From Actinomycetota bacterium (GTDB taxonomy: Bacteria; Actinomycetota; Rubrobacteria; Rubrobacterales; Rubrobacteraceae), in the NCBI GenBank assembly GCA_004563715.1, contig SIRX01000019.1, positions 1 to 33,965 on the forward strand: 33,965 nt of DNA. The letters are read 5' to 3'. A model generated the notes under the pieces. The model saw only the letters and a program-made list of their open reading frames with translations. It did not search any database and had not been told where the DNA came from. Each line of letters begins with the position of its first letter. The first letter of the stretch is position 1. Of the stretch, positions 6,378-14,433 are shown piece after piece. A program made the translations under genes and the position numbers.

Positions 6378-7138
6378 CAGCGGGACTGGCGGCGCGGGAG
6401 CGGGTGGAGGGCCGAGAGGCCGCCGTCCACGCCGAAGACCTGGCCGGTGACCCAGCTCTGGGCCGGGTCGAGGAGCCACTCGATCATGGCCGCCACCTCG
6501 TCCGGCTCGCCGAGGCGTCCCAGGGGATGCAAGTCCACCGAGGCCTGCCGGGCGGCGTCGCTCGCGGTGATCCGCTCCGTCATCGGCGTCTGCACGAGGC
6601 CCGGGGCTACCATGTTGAACCGGAGGCGGCGGGGCAGGTAGGTCGCGGCGGCGGAGATGCCGAGCCCCGTCACGGCGGCCTTGGCGGCGGCTATGGCCTC
6701 GTGGTTGGCGAGCCCTACCCGGGCCGCCACCGAGGACATCAGCACCACCGAGCCGCCTTCCGGCATGTGCTCCGCGGCGGCCTTGACGGTTCCGAAAGCC
6801 GTGTTCAGGTTCAACGCCAGCGTCTCGGAGAGCTCTTTTTCGGTGGTCCGGTGGGCGGGCTTGAGCATGAAAGAGCCGACGCAGTTCGCCGCCCCGTCCA
6901 CCCGCCCGTGCTCCTCGACGGCTGTCGCGAACAGGCAGCCTACCTCGTCGGCCCGCCTGGCGTCCAGGGAGACGGTGCGGGCGCCGGTCCGCGAGGAGAG
7001 CTCCTCCAGCTTCGCCTCGTCGCGGGCGCTGGCTACGATGCGGGCTCCCTTCTCCGAGAGCCGGCGGCACAGCGCGGAGCCGATGCCCCCGGTCGCGCCG
7101 AGCACCACGTAGACGGGGTTACGGTTGCCGTTGTCCAT
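6377..7138 (-). CDS. SDR-fold protein lacking the catalytic tyrosine
   Basis: A 253-aa short-chain dehydrogenase/reductase. The N-terminal [14 protein letters not shown] is the NAD(P)-binding TGxxxGIG motif, and NCVG corresponds to NNAG. The Ser of MSSVAARVG and the Lys of AIAAAKAAV are in place. However, the residue four before Lys, normally the proton-donating Tyr of YxxxK, is Ile (NHEAIAAAK). [10 protein letters not shown] and FGVDGG close the fold. NHEAIAAAK also seems to occur in other bacterial SDR-like proteins (my recollection), so this is probably a subfamily trait and not an error. Activity may be altered or the protein may be a non-classical reductase. It overlaps the deacetylase gene by 20 bp at its start and the renalase-like gene by 1 bp. 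Confidence 0.88.
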   Translation of the reverse strand: MDNGNRNPVYVVLGATGGIGSALCRRLSEKGARIVASARDEAKLEELSSRTGARTVSLDARRADEVGCLFATAVEEHGRVDGAANCVGSFMLKPAHRTTEKELSETLALNLNTAFGTVKAAAEHMPEGGSVVLMSSVAARVGLANHEAIAAAKAAVTGLGISAAATYLPRRLRFNMVAPGLVQTPMTERITASDAARQASVDLHPLGRLGEPDEVAAMIEWLLDPAQSWVTGQVFGVDGGLSALHPLPRRQSR

Positions 7139-8054
7139 AAAGAGTACCTTTCTCTAGCTCTTGCAGGGCGGCGGCGCGCCGGATGGTCTGGAAGTGGATG
7201 TCCACCGTGTCTTCGACGCGGCGGGCGTAGCCGCCGGCCATAGTTACAGTCACCGGGATGCCGCGCCCGCGGCAGGTTTCGAGGATGAGGCGGTCGCGCT
7301 CGGCAAGGCCCGCCTTGCTCACCGAGAGGCGGCCCAGCTTGTCGTCCTCGAAGGGGTCGGCGCCGGCCAGGTAGATCGCGGCCTCCGCCCCCGACCTCTC
7401 CAGCGCTTCTCCCAGCCCCTTTTCGAGCGCGGTGAGGAACGCCTCGTCGTCCGCTCCGTCCGGGAGCGCCACGTCCAGGTCGCTTTCTTCCTTGTGGAAG
7501 GGAAAGTTCTTGGCGCCGTGGATCGAGAACGTGAAGGCCGAGGCGTCGTCCTCCAGGATCGCCGCCGTCCCGTTGCCCTGGTGTACGTCCGTGTCTATGA
7601 CGACGACCTTCTCCACAAGCCCCTCGGCCCGCAGGGCGCGGGCGGCTATCGCCGAGTCGTTGAAGACGCAGTACCCCTCGCCCCGGTCGGCGAAGGCGTG
7701 GTGCGTGCCGCCGGCCAGGTTGGCCGCGAGCCCGTCCTCCAGCGCGGCCCGGCAGGCCTCCAGGGTGCCGCCCGAGGCCCGCCGGGAGCGCTCGACCATC
7801 CGCTCCGTCCAGGGGAAACCGATGCGACGCATCTCCTTGCGCGAGAGCGTGCCGTCCACGACGCGGGCCAGGTAGCCGGGGGCGTGGGCCCGCAGTATCT
7901 CCTCGTCCGAGACGGGACGCGGTACCCGCAGCTCGCCCTCGCGGCAGACGCCGTTGGCGGCGACCTTCTCGCGCAGCATGGAGTACTTGACCATCGGGAA
8001 CCGGTGCCCCTCGGGCAACGGGAGCACGAAGTGGTCGCTGTAAAAAACCTTCAC
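7119..8054 (-). CDS. Histone deacetylase-superfamily (class II/AcuC-like) amidohydrolase
   Basis: A 311-aa protein of the arginase/deacetylase fold. The zinc and catalytic residues are visible: THHAFAD (paired histidines), DTDVHQGNG (Asp and His zinc ligands), [13 protein letters not shown] (Asp ligand) and GGYARR (catalytic Tyr). The N-terminal [19 protein letters not shown] matches the class that includes bacterial acetoin-utilisation and acetylpolyamine deacetylases. The substrate could be an acetyl-lysine protein, acetylpolyamine or a small amide. The start is GTG with GGAGG about 10 nt upstream. It is first in a four-gene minus-strand operon followed by the SDR and renalase-like genes, and is divergent from the DUF72 gene across about 120 bp. 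A TATATT on the minus strand at 8084-8089 may be its -10. Confidence 0.92.
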   Translation of the reverse strand: MKVFYSDHFVLPLPEGHRFPMVKYSMLREKVAANGVCREGELRVPRPVSDEEILRAHAPGYLARVVDGTLSRKEMRRIGFPWTERMVERSRRASGGTLEACRAALEDGLAANLAGGTHHAFADRGEGYCVFNDSAIAARALRAEGLVEKVVVIDTDVHQGNGTAAILEDDASAFTFSIHGAKNFPFHKEESDLDVALPDGADDEAFLTALEKGLGEALERSGAEAAIYLAGADPFEDDKLGRLSVSKAGLAERDRLILETCRGRGIPVTVTMAGGYARRVEDTVDIHFQTIRRAAALQELEKGTLYGQRQP

Positions 8055-8177
8055 CGCCGGTCGACCTCCATTTGCAGGACTCTAATATATGCCCACATTT
8101 GGCGTAGGAATAGCTTTCGCAAAACGCCGTCGGGGGCTGTGGTAGCATCGGGCATTCGAGAAGGTCCGGGGAGTGTT

Positions 8178-8978
8178 TTGCAAGAGAGGCTGTTCGAGGA
8201 AAACACGGGAAGCATCTCGCCGCCCGAACGGGGACTGTACCTCGGCACCTCGGGCTGGTCGTACGCCGATTGGGAGGGCACGCTCTATCCGGAAGGGCTC
8301 GCGCCCGGGGCGCGGCTCGCCGAGTACGTTAAGAGCTACGCGACCGTGGAGATCGACTCGACCTTCTACGGCACGCCGCGCCGGTCGACCGTCCAGAAGT
8401 GGCGGGAGGTCGCGCCGGAGGGCTTCCTGTTCGCGGCCAAGTTCCCGCAGGAGATTACCCACGAAAAGAACCTCGCCGGCTGCGAGGGCGCCGCGGAGAA
8501 TTTCGTCCGGGTGATGGAGGGCCTGGGCGACCGGCTCGGCCCGCTCCTCTTGCAGCTCCCGCCCTCGTTTACCGTGGAGGGAATGGACACGCTGGAGACG
8601 TTCCTCGACTCCCTACCGGACGGCTTCCGCTACGCGGTGGAGGTGCGCCACCGGAGCTGGCTGCGCCCGGACCTAACCGACCTCTTGTGGGAACACGGGG
8701 CGGTGCTCACGCTCGTAGACTACCCCCGGATGCCGCGGGTGGAGGAGGCCACGGCGGACTTCGTCTACATCCGCTGGCTCGGCGACCGGCGGGAGTTCCC
8801 GGAAGGGCACACGCATCCAAAGAAGGACCGTCGGAAAGACCTCCGGTGGTGGTCGGCGCTCGTGGACCGCTTCCTCTCCGAGGGCCGGACGGTCTTCGCC
8901 TACGCCAACAACCATTACCAGAACCACTCGCCCTCCACGTTGGAGCAGTTTCTGGGGCTCCGGGGGGGCGGCCGGTGA
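8178..8978 (+). CDS. DUF72 domain-containing protein
   Basis: A 266-aa TIM-barrel protein of the DUF72/YecE family. Family hallmarks seen: LGTSGWSYADW near the N-terminus, YVKSYATVEIDSTFYGTP, FAAKFPQEITHEK, LGPLLLQLPPSF, YAVEVRHRSW, FVYIRWLGDRR and FAYANNHYQNHSP. The biochemical function is not settled; the fold resembles endonuclease IV and xylose isomerases. No ATG opens the domain; TTG 8178 is chosen because GGGGAG (8168-8173) lies just upstream and the conserved region begins about 19 residues in. The next gene starts inside its stop codon (GTGA), so the two are coupled. Divergent from the deacetylase operon. Confidence 0.88.
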   Translation: MQERLFEENTGSISPPERGLYLGTSGWSYADWEGTLYPEGLAPGARLAEYVKSYATVEIDSTFYGTPRRSTVQKWREVAPEGFLFAAKFPQEITHEKNLAGCEGAAENFVRVMEGLGDRLGPLLLQLPPSFTVEGMDTLETFLDSLPDGFRYAVEVRHRSWLRPDLTDLLWEHGAVLTLVDYPRMPRVEEATADFVYIRWLGDRREFPEGHTHPKKDRRKDLRWWSALVDRFLSEGRTVFAYANNHYQNHSPSTLEQFLGLRGGGR

Positions 8979-9754
8979 GCATACCGGTGGTCTTCAGCAC
9001 CGGGTCTCTGTACCCCTTCGGCCTCGACCGGGTCTACCGCTGGGCCGCGGAGGCCGGCTACGACGGCGTGGAGGTCATGATGGACGAGCGCTGGGACACC
9101 CACCAGGCGGAGTACCTGCGAGGGCTCGCCGCCCGCTACGGCATCCCGGTGCGGGCGCTGCACCCGCCGCTCTACCGCGGCGCGTGGAACCTGGATCGCG
9201 AGGAGACGCTGGTGCGGGTCGCGAAGCTCGCGGGGGAGGTCGGCGCGGACGTTGTCGTGGCCCACCCGCCGGCCAACGGGTCGGTGCTTGAGGTCTGGAG
9301 CGAGGATACCCTCACCGACGCCCGCAAGGGCGGCGTCGCCGTCGCCGTCGAGAACATGCCGCGCAACCGGGTCAAGAAGTTCCTGTTTAGCTGGGACACG
9401 CAGTACTGTTACAAGCCGGAGCGGCTCGTGGGCCTCGGCGGCGTGACCCTCGACACCAGCCACCTCGCGGCCAGCGGGGTGGACGTCATGGGGGCTCTGG
9501 AAACGCTCGGGGAGCAGGTCCGCCACGTCCACCTCTCGGACTCCAACCGGACCGGCCGCGACGAGCACCGGGTTCCGGGGAGGGGCAGCCTGCCGCTAAA
9601 GGAGTTCCTCGGCGCCCTCGCCCGGATGGAATACCCCGGTGCCGTGAGCCTGGAGCTCAAGCCCTGGCCCCTCGGCGCGCCGGACCCGGCGGAGATTCTC
9701 TCCCGCATGCGCGAGGCGCTGGCTTACACCCGGGAAGGCCTTGAGGGCGCCTGA
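8975..9754 (+). CDS. Sugar phosphate isomerase/epimerase-like TIM-barrel protein (AP_endonuc_2)
   Basis: The protein has 259 aa and starts at GTG 8975, which overlaps the DUF72 stop as GTGA; the longer frame upstream is a shadow of that gene. The fold signature of xylose-isomerase-like/AP-endonuclease-2 barrels is seen: YRWAAEAGYDGVEVMMDERW, IPVRALHPPLY, GADVVVAHPP, VAVENMPRN (Glu metal ligand), VTLDTSHLAASG (Asp/His), VRHVHLSDSNRTGRDEHRVP (His/Asp/His cluster) and GAVSLELKPW. The metal site appears complete. The substrate is unknown; sugar isomerase/epimerase and phosphodiester-type activities both occur in this fold. Coupling with DUF72 suggests a joint role. Confidence 0.85.
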   Translation: MSIPVVFSTGSLYPFGLDRVYRWAAEAGYDGVEVMMDERWDTHQAEYLRGLAARYGIPVRALHPPLYRGAWNLDREETLVRVAKLAGEVGADVVVAHPPANGSVLEVWSEDTLTDARKGGVAVAVENMPRNRVKKFLFSWDTQYCYKPERLVGLGGVTLDTSHLAASGVDVMGALETLGEQVRHVHLSDSNRTGRDEHRVPGRGSLPLKEFLGALARMEYPGAVSLELKPWPLGAPDPAEILSRMREALAYTREGLEGA

Positions 9755-9828
9755 TCTACGCGGTGCGCAGGCGTGTTAAGCTCTCGAAAAACTTGCCGGA
9801 TAAGACTTTGGAACCAGAGGGAGCGCAA

Positions 9829-10929
9829 ATGAGAGACGAGCGTCTGGAGAAGCTGGCGCGGGTGCTGGTGGACTACTCGGTGGAGGCGGCCGAGGGCGAG
9901 CAGGTGGTGGTCTCCGGCGGCTCGGCGGCGGAGCCCCTTGTAAAAGAGATCTACGCCCGCGTGCTCCAGGCGGGCGCAACCCCGATCCCGATGGTCGCCC
10001 TGCCCGGGATGCGGGAGCTGTTCTTCCGGCACGCGAAGGACTCGCACTACGAGGAGACCCCCCCGATCCTGCGCTCCATCTACGAGCAGGCCGACGCGTT
10101 TATCTCGGTCATGGCCCCGACCAACACCCGCTCCCTCGCGAACGTGGACCCCCAGAAGCAGCAGGCCCTCGGCAAGCGGGACAAGGTCCTCCAGGAGATA
10201 GTGCTCGGGAAGGACCGCTGGGCCCTGACCCTGTTCCCGACCGAGGCGCTCGCCCAGGAGTCGGACATGAGCCTCGACGAGTACGAGGAGTTTGTCTTCG
10301 AGGCGATGGCCCTCCACGAGGACGACCCGGTCCGGCACTGGCGGGAGAAGGCCCGCGAGCAGCAGCGCCTTATAGACCGGCTGGAGCAGGCCCGCGAGCT
10401 GCGCGTCGTCGGCCCGGAGACGGACCTGACGCTTTCCGTGGAAGGCCGCAAGTTCCTCAACGGCGACGGCAAGCACAACATGCCCTGCGGCGAGGTCTTT
10501 ACCGGGCCCGTCGAGGACTCGGCGGAGGGCCGCGTGTACTTCGGGGTGCCGGTGGCGGTCGCCGGCCGGGAGGTCTCCGGGGTGCGGCTGCGCTTCGAGG
10601 AGGGCAAGGTAGTCGAGGCCACGGCCGAGAAGGGGGAGGAGTACCTGAACTCCATGCTGGACGCCGACGCGGGCGCCCGGTACCTGGGGGAGGTCGGGAT
10701 CGGGACCAACTACGGCATACCGCGCCCCACCAAGAGCATCCTCTTCGACGAGAAGCTCGGCGGCACGGTGCACCTGGCCGTCGGCCGGTCCTACGCCGAG
10801 ACCGGGGGCAAAAACGACTCCAGCGTGCACTGGGACCTGATCTGCGACCTGCACGACGGCGAGCTCTACGCCGACGGAGAGCTGTTGCAGAAGGACGGCA
10901 AGTTCCTCGGCTTCGACCTGGAGAACTGA
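9829..10929 (+). CDS. M29 family aminopeptidase (AmpS/AmpT type)
   Basis: A 366-aa cytoplasmic metallo-aminopeptidase (family M29, two-metal, often cobalt or zinc activated; family knowledge). The ligand set is visible in the C-terminal half: Glu in CGEVFTGPVEDS, Glu in LGEVGIGTNYG, His in GGTVHLAVG, catalytic Tyr in RSYAETGG, and His/Asp in SSVHWDLICDL. The N-terminal domain begins RLEKLARVLVDYSVEA, typical of the family. ATG 9829 is chosen over an in-frame start at 9763 because AGAGGGAG (9815-9822) precedes it and conserved residues begin immediately after. It removes N-terminal amino acids from peptides in protein turnover. A 74-aa protein gene follows after 3 bp. Confidence 0.94.
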   Translation: MRDERLEKLARVLVDYSVEAAEGEQVVVSGGSAAEPLVKEIYARVLQAGATPIPMVALPGMRELFFRHAKDSHYEETPPILRSIYEQADAFISVMAPTNTRSLANVDPQKQQALGKRDKVLQEIVLGKDRWALTLFPTEALAQESDMSLDEYEEFVFEAMALHEDDPVRHWREKAREQQRLIDRLEQARELRVVGPETDLTLSVEGRKFLNGDGKHNMPCGEVFTGPVEDSAEGRVYFGVPVAVAGREVSGVRLRFEEGKVVEATAEKGEEYLNSMLDADAGARYLGEVGIGTNYGIPRPTKSILFDEKLGGTVHLAVGRSYAETGGKNDSSVHWDLICDLHDGELYADGELLQKDGKFLGFDLEN

Positions 10930-10932
10930 GCC

Positions 10933-11157
10933 GTGCCGGGGGAGATGATGCTGCGGGTGGCCCGCCTGGAGAGCGAGGCGGAGCTGGAGGAGATCCGGGA
11001 CCTCCTCGACGAGTTGGGCGTCGAGTACGAGCACGTCCGCTCCGAACCGGAGGATGCCTACCCGCAGGCCGCCTACTTCTACATACCCGACGAGGCCGCC
11101 GACGACGTGGAGTACGTCATCGCCGAGAAGCACGGCTACGACGCCGAAGTATTGTAG
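10933..11157 (+). CDS. Small conserved hypothetical protein, 74 aa
   Basis: An acidic protein with an alternating beta-alpha pattern: MMLRVARLESEAELEEIRDL, then LGVEYEHVRSEPEDAY, AAYFYIPDEAADDVEYVI and HGYDAEVL. This looks like a small ferredoxin-like fold similar to putative signal-transducing DUF2007 proteins (inference, weak). The start is uncertain. GTG 10933 has GGAG 9 nt upstream within the end of the aminopeptidase gene, whereas ATG 10945 and 10948 sit directly after GGGGGAG with too little spacing. It is cotranscribed with the M29 aminopeptidase gene, whose stop is 3 bp away. Confidence 0.68.
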   Translation: MPGEMMLRVARLESEAELEEIRDLLDELGVEYEHVRSEPEDAYPQAAYFYIPDEAADDVEYVIAEKHGYDAEVL

Positions 11158-11196
11158 GCTCCCACGTCTGTGCCTGTGGCCTCGTCCCGGCGGGTT

Positions 11197-11202
11197 TATA
11201 CT
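11197..11202 (+). promoter_or_regulatory. Candidate -10 element (TATACT) of the HAD-folE operon
   Basis: TATACT lies in the 86-bp gap before the HAD gene. A start near 11209 would give a leader of about 35 nt with AGAGG 8 nt before GTG 11244. The -35 is not convincing. Confidence 0.4.
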
Positions 11203-11243
11203 CCGTGTGCCGGGTAACTTGCTATTGCAAAGAGGTTCCAGGA

Positions 11244-11945
11244 GTGGCACATAAAACCTACGATACAGTTTTTCTCGACGTTGACGGGACCCTACTCTGG
11301 GTAGACCTCGACGTGGAGGGTTACGTCGAAGACCTCGCGCCGTACTCGACCAACGGCCCTCTCACGTTGGAAAAGGCCGTTGGGCCGGTGTTGGAGAGCA
11401 TGCGGGAGCACATCTCCCAGAACATCCACTACCCTACCCGGGAGGCGTTGGACCGCTTCAAGCGCGAGAACCAGCGCCGCACGGCCCGGAAGCTGGACGT
11501 CGAGGCCCCGGCCGATGTCCTGGCCGAGGTGGCGGAGCGCCGGATATCCTTCGTCCCCTACAAGGAGTCCGAAAGGGTGATGGGGGAGCTGCGGGAAGCA
11601 GACCTGGGGCTCTACGTGGTCTCCAACTGGGACGCGCTGCTAGAAGAGGTGCTGGAGGAGCTGGGCTGGACGCGCTACTTCGACGGTATAATCGCCTCGG
11701 CGGTCGTCGGCGTCGAGAAGCCCGCTCCGGGTATCTTCGAGGAGGCGCTGCGGCTCAGCGGAACCTCGCGGGAGAAGGCGGTACACGTCGGCAACGACCC
11801 GGTCGCGGACGTGCAGGGCGCCACGGGATACGGGCTGGACGCGGTGCACATAGACCGCGGGGACGGCGGCGGAGCTCCCGGGGCGGTCGCGGTGTTGCCC
11901 GACCTCACGGGCCTGCCGGCCCTGTGCGGAGGACGCCGTGTCTGA
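11244..11945 (+). CDS. HAD-superfamily hydrolase (YjjG/REG-2-like phosphatase)
   Basis: The protein has 233 aa. All four HAD motifs are present: motif [11 protein letters not shown] (nucleophile Asp and acid/base Asp), motif II VVSNWD (Ser), motif [18 protein letters not shown] (Lys) and motif [15 protein letters not shown] (Asp pair). The helical cap lies between motifs I and II, about residues 25-100, so this is a C1-cap enzyme. It probably dephosphorylates a small phosphorylated metabolite. GTG 11244 is chosen because AGAGG sits 8 nt upstream and the catalytic core begins within ten residues. The last 8 bp overlap the start of folE. Coupling to folE raises the possibility of a role in pterin or folate dephosphorylation (inference). 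Confidence 0.88.
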   Translation: MAHKTYDTVFLDVDGTLLWVDLDVEGYVEDLAPYSTNGPLTLEKAVGPVLESMREHISQNIHYPTREALDRFKRENQRRTARKLDVEAPADVLAEVAERRISFVPYKESERVMGELREADLGLYVVSNWDALLEEVLEELGWTRYFDGIIASAVVGVEKPAPGIFEEALRLSGTSREKAVHVGNDPVADVQGATGYGLDAVHIDRGDGGGAPGAVAVLPDLTGLPALCGGRRV

Positions 11946-12537
11946 GACGCTTCCCAAGAAGTCCACGGTAGACAAGCCGCGCATCGAGAGGGCGGTGCGC
12001 GAGATCCTGGCGGCTATCGGCGAGGACCCTGAACGAGAGGGCGTGCTCGGGACTCCCCGGCGCGTGGCGGACGCCTACGAGTACCTCTTCTCCGGGCTGA
12101 ACGAAGACCCAACCCACCACCTGGAGGTCGGTTTTGCCGAGGACTACGGCAACGTCGTCGTGGTCCGGGACATCCACCTGGCCAGTTTGTGTGAACATCA
12201 CCTCCTGCCGTTTATCGGGAAGGCGCACCTGGCCTACGCGCCGAAAGGCCGGGTCGTCGGGCTCTCCAAGCTGGCCCGGGTGGTGGAGGGGTACGCCCGC
12301 AGGCCGCAGCTCCAGGAGCGGCTCACGGCCCAGATCGCGGACGCCCTCTACGGGTATCTGGGTTCCTGGGGGTCGGTCGTGGTCATCGAGGCCGACCACA
12401 CCTGCATGACCATGCGCGGGGTGCAGAAGCCCGGCAGCATCACGGTGACGACCGCGGCCCGGGGCGTCTTCGAGGAGGACGACGCCCGGAGGGCGGAGGT
12501 TCTGGGCCTGATCTACCGGGGCGGGCTAGGCAGGTAG
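11938..12537 (+). CDS. folE: GTP cyclohydrolase I
   Basis: A 199-aa enzyme of the usual length. It converts GTP to 7,8-dihydroneopterin triphosphate, the first step of tetrahydrofolate (and biopterin/queuosine-type) synthesis. Zinc ligands are visible as Cys85 and His88 in [17 protein letters not shown], and Cys156 in [36 protein letters not shown] is the conserved GTP-binding region. The start is GTG 11938, overlapping the HAD gene by 8 bp, so the two are coupled. The 3' end overlaps the polyphosphate glucokinase gene (opposite strand) by 25 bp. No other folate gene is in the window. Confidence 0.96.
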   Translation: MSETLPKKSTVDKPRIERAVREILAAIGEDPEREGVLGTPRRVADAYEYLFSGLNEDPTHHLEVGFAEDYGNVVVVRDIHLASLCEHHLLPFIGKAHLAYAPKGRVVGLSKLARVVEGYARRPQLQERLTAQIADALYGYLGSWGSVVVIEADHTCMTMRGVQKPGSITVTTAARGVFEEDDARRAEVLGLIYRGGLGR

Positions 12538-13277
12538 CCCGCCGCTTCGTCCGTACCGGCGAGCGCGGCCCCGGCGATGCCGGCTTCGTTGAGCATCTCC
12601 GCCGGCACGACCTTCGTGCGGGCTGTCAGGCTGGGAATGAACTTCTCGGACTTCTTGCTGATGCCGCCGCCCACCACGATCAGGTCCGGCCACAGCAGGT
12701 CCTCGACGGCCCTTAAGTACTCGTCGAGCCGCCCCGCGTACTCGTTCCAGCTCAGGTCTTCGCGTTTGCGGGCGGCGTCGGCGGCGTAGAGCTCGGCGTC
12801 GCCGCCGTGCAGCTCTATGTGCCCCAGCTCGGTGTTCGGCACGAGCTTTCCCCCCACGAAGAGGGCGGTGCCGATGCCGGTGCCCAGCGTGAGCATCAGG
12901 ACCACGCCGCCGACCTCGCGCCCGGCGCCCCAGCGCATCTCCGCCAGCCCCGCCGCGTCGGCGTCGTTGATCATGCGTACGGGCTCTCCCAACCCTTTTT
13001 CCAGATGTCGCTGGAAGTCGAAGCCGATGGCCTCTTGCTCGATGTTGGCCGCCGTTTGGGCCACGCCGTTCTTTATTACGGCAGGAAAACCGCATCCCAC
13101 GGGGCCTTCCCAGCCGGAGCGCGAGACGACCTCTACTGCGGTGTCGACTATCGCCTCGGGCGTAGCGGGCCTGGGGGTCTTTATCCTCACCCGTTCCGCC
13201 GTGAGCTCTCCGGTCTCGAGGTCTACCGGTGCCCCCTTTATGCCCGATCCCCCTACGTCCAGTCCAAAAGCGTCCAT
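12513..13277 (-). CDS. ppgK: Polyphosphate glucokinase (ROK-fold, PPGK type)
   Basis: With ATG 13277 the protein is 254 aa, matching actinobacterial strictly polyphosphate or polyphosphate/ATP glucokinases. The N-terminal phosphate-binding motif is [21 protein letters not shown] second motif is [20 protein letters not shown]. The sugar-contacting region is [11 protein letters not shown], and [10 protein letters not shown] holds the catalytic Asp. The nucleotide or polyphosphate site motif [15 protein letters not shown] is also seen. The enzyme makes glucose 6-phosphate. The longer frame upstream is rejected because GGGGAGG lies 5 nt before ATG 13277 and a TAGAAT -10 at 13309-13314 would be internal to it. 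It overlaps folE tail-to-tail. ATP usage cannot be decided from sequence. Confidence 0.9.
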   Translation of the reverse strand: MDAFGLDVGGSGIKGAPVDLETGELTAERVRIKTPRPATPEAIVDTAVEVVSRSGWEGPVGCGFPAVIKNGVAQTAANIEQEAIGFDFQRHLEKGLGEPVRMINDADAAGLAEMRWGAGREVGGVVLMLTLGTGIGTALFVGGKLVPNTELGHIELHGGDAELYAADAARKREDLSWNEYAGRLDEYLRAVEDLLWPDLIVVGGGISKKSEKFIPSLTARTKVVPAEMLNEAGIAGAALAGTDEAAGYLPSPPR

Positions 13278-13308
13278 GCTGACCTCCCCGGATAGCAAAC
13301 GTCGGGTA

Positions 13309-13314
13309 ATTCTA
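13309..13314 (-). promoter_or_regulatory. -10 element TAGAAT for polyphosphate glucokinase
   Basis: On the minus strand, TAGAAT lies 31 bp upstream of ATG 13277, giving a leader of about 25 nt that contains GGGGAGG. The hexamer is identical to those at 1730, 2630, 4841 and 22695. The -35 is weak. Confidence 0.5.
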
Positions 13315-13356
13315 TCCAGATGCGGAGATCGTCGCCCGCGGGGGGTGCCGCCGCGA

Positions 13357-14433
13357 CTAGCTGCCGGTGCCGGGCCGGGGAAAGACGACCACCGGACCCC
13401 AGACCCCGATCGAGACCCGCGCCCCTTCTTCAAAACCGAAGCCCCCGACGAGCCGGGAGTTCAGGGTCTCTCCGCTGTCCAGCCGGAGCTTCACGAGTTG
13501 GTCGTGGCCGTAGAACTCTCGGCCCGTGACGGTGGCTTCGCCGTCGGGCAACGCCCGGAGCACCAGGGATTCGGGACGGAGCATCACCTCGACTTCTCTG
13601 CCCTCCTCCGGGGCTTCCACGACCGGGACGCTCCCCAGCACGCAATGCACGCGGCCGTTCTCCACCGTGCCGGGCACGAAGTTCGCCTCTCCGACGAACT
13701 CCGCGACCCGGCGGGAGCTGGGCCGGAGGTACAGTTCCTCGGGTGCGGCGGCCTGCAAGACGCGGCCGTCCATCATAACGGCCACCTCATCGGCGAGGCT
13801 CAGGGCCTCTTCCTGGTCGTGGGTGACGAAGATAGCCGTAGCCTGGGCTTCCTTGAGGATCTGGCGCATCTCCGAGCGCACCTGGTTCCTGAGCGTGGCG
13901 TCCAGGTTGCTGAAGGGCTCGTCGAGGAGCACCACGGCGGGCTCCGGGGCTAGCGCCCGCGCCAGCGCGACCCGCTGCTGCTGGCCGCCGGAGAGCTCGT
14001 GGGGCATCCGCTCCCCGAGCCCTTCCAGATGGGTCAGGCCGAGCACCTCGGCGACCCGGCCCCGGCGCTTGGCGCTCCGGGGCAGACCGTAGGCGACGTT
14101 CTGCGCCACGCTCAGGTGCGGAAAGAGGGCGTAGTCCTGGAAGACCATACCGACCTTGCGTTTATCCGGCGGCACCCACACGTCCGGTCCGGCGACGGTC
14201 CGGCCACCGATCTCGACCTCTCCGGCGTCCGGAGCTTCAAAGCCCGCGATTAGCCGCAAGGTCGTGGTCTTTCCGCACCCGGAAGGCCCGAGAAGCGCCA
14301 GGATCTTGCCGCGCTCCAGCCCGAGGTCCACGTCCTGTACGGCGCGGATGGAGCCGAAGCTCCGGCCGACGCCGGAGAGGCGTACCATGAGGTCTGGTGC
14401 TTCTCGTGGAAGGTTTTCTCCGGGTTGGATCAC
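13357..14433 (-). CDS. fbpC: Ferric iron ABC transporter, ATP-binding protein
   Basis: A 358-aa ATPase of the CUT/Fe/sulfate class. Walker A is [10 protein letters not shown] (about 48-57), the Q-loop is [13 protein letters not shown] (95-107), the signature is [15 protein letters not shown] (147-161), and Walker B is VVLLDEP (167-173), followed by NLDA (D-loop) and FVTHDQEEA (switch His). The C-terminal 120 residues are a TOBE regulatory domain. GTG 14433 overlaps the stop of the permease gene as GTGA, so the two are translationally coupled. It energises uptake through the two-domain permease encoded just upstream. Substrate assignment as Fe3+ rests on the binding protein in the same operon. 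Confidence 0.9.
   Translation of the reverse strand: MIQPGENLPREAPDLMVRLSGVGRSFGSIRAVQDVDLGLERGKILALLGPSGCGKTTTLRLIAGFEAPDAGEVEIGGRTVAGPDVWVPPDKRKVGMVFQDYALFPHLSVAQNVAYGLPRSAKRRGRVAEVLGLTHLEGLGERMPHELSGGQQQRVALARALAPEPAVVLLDEPFSNLDATLRNQVRSEMRQILKEAQATAIFVTHDQEEALSLADEVAVMMDGRVLQAAAPEELYLRPSSRRVAEFVGEANFVPGTVENGRVHCVLGSVPVVEAPEEGREVEVMLRPESLVLRALPDGEATVTGREFYGHDQLVKLRLDSGETLNSRLVGGFGFEEGARVSIGVWGPVVVFPRPGTGS

Noticed and set aside
5373-7070. 565-aa frame containing the renalase-like protein
   Set aside because: The first 230 codons are a shadow of the SDR gene; the flavoprotein motif begins just after ATG 6377.
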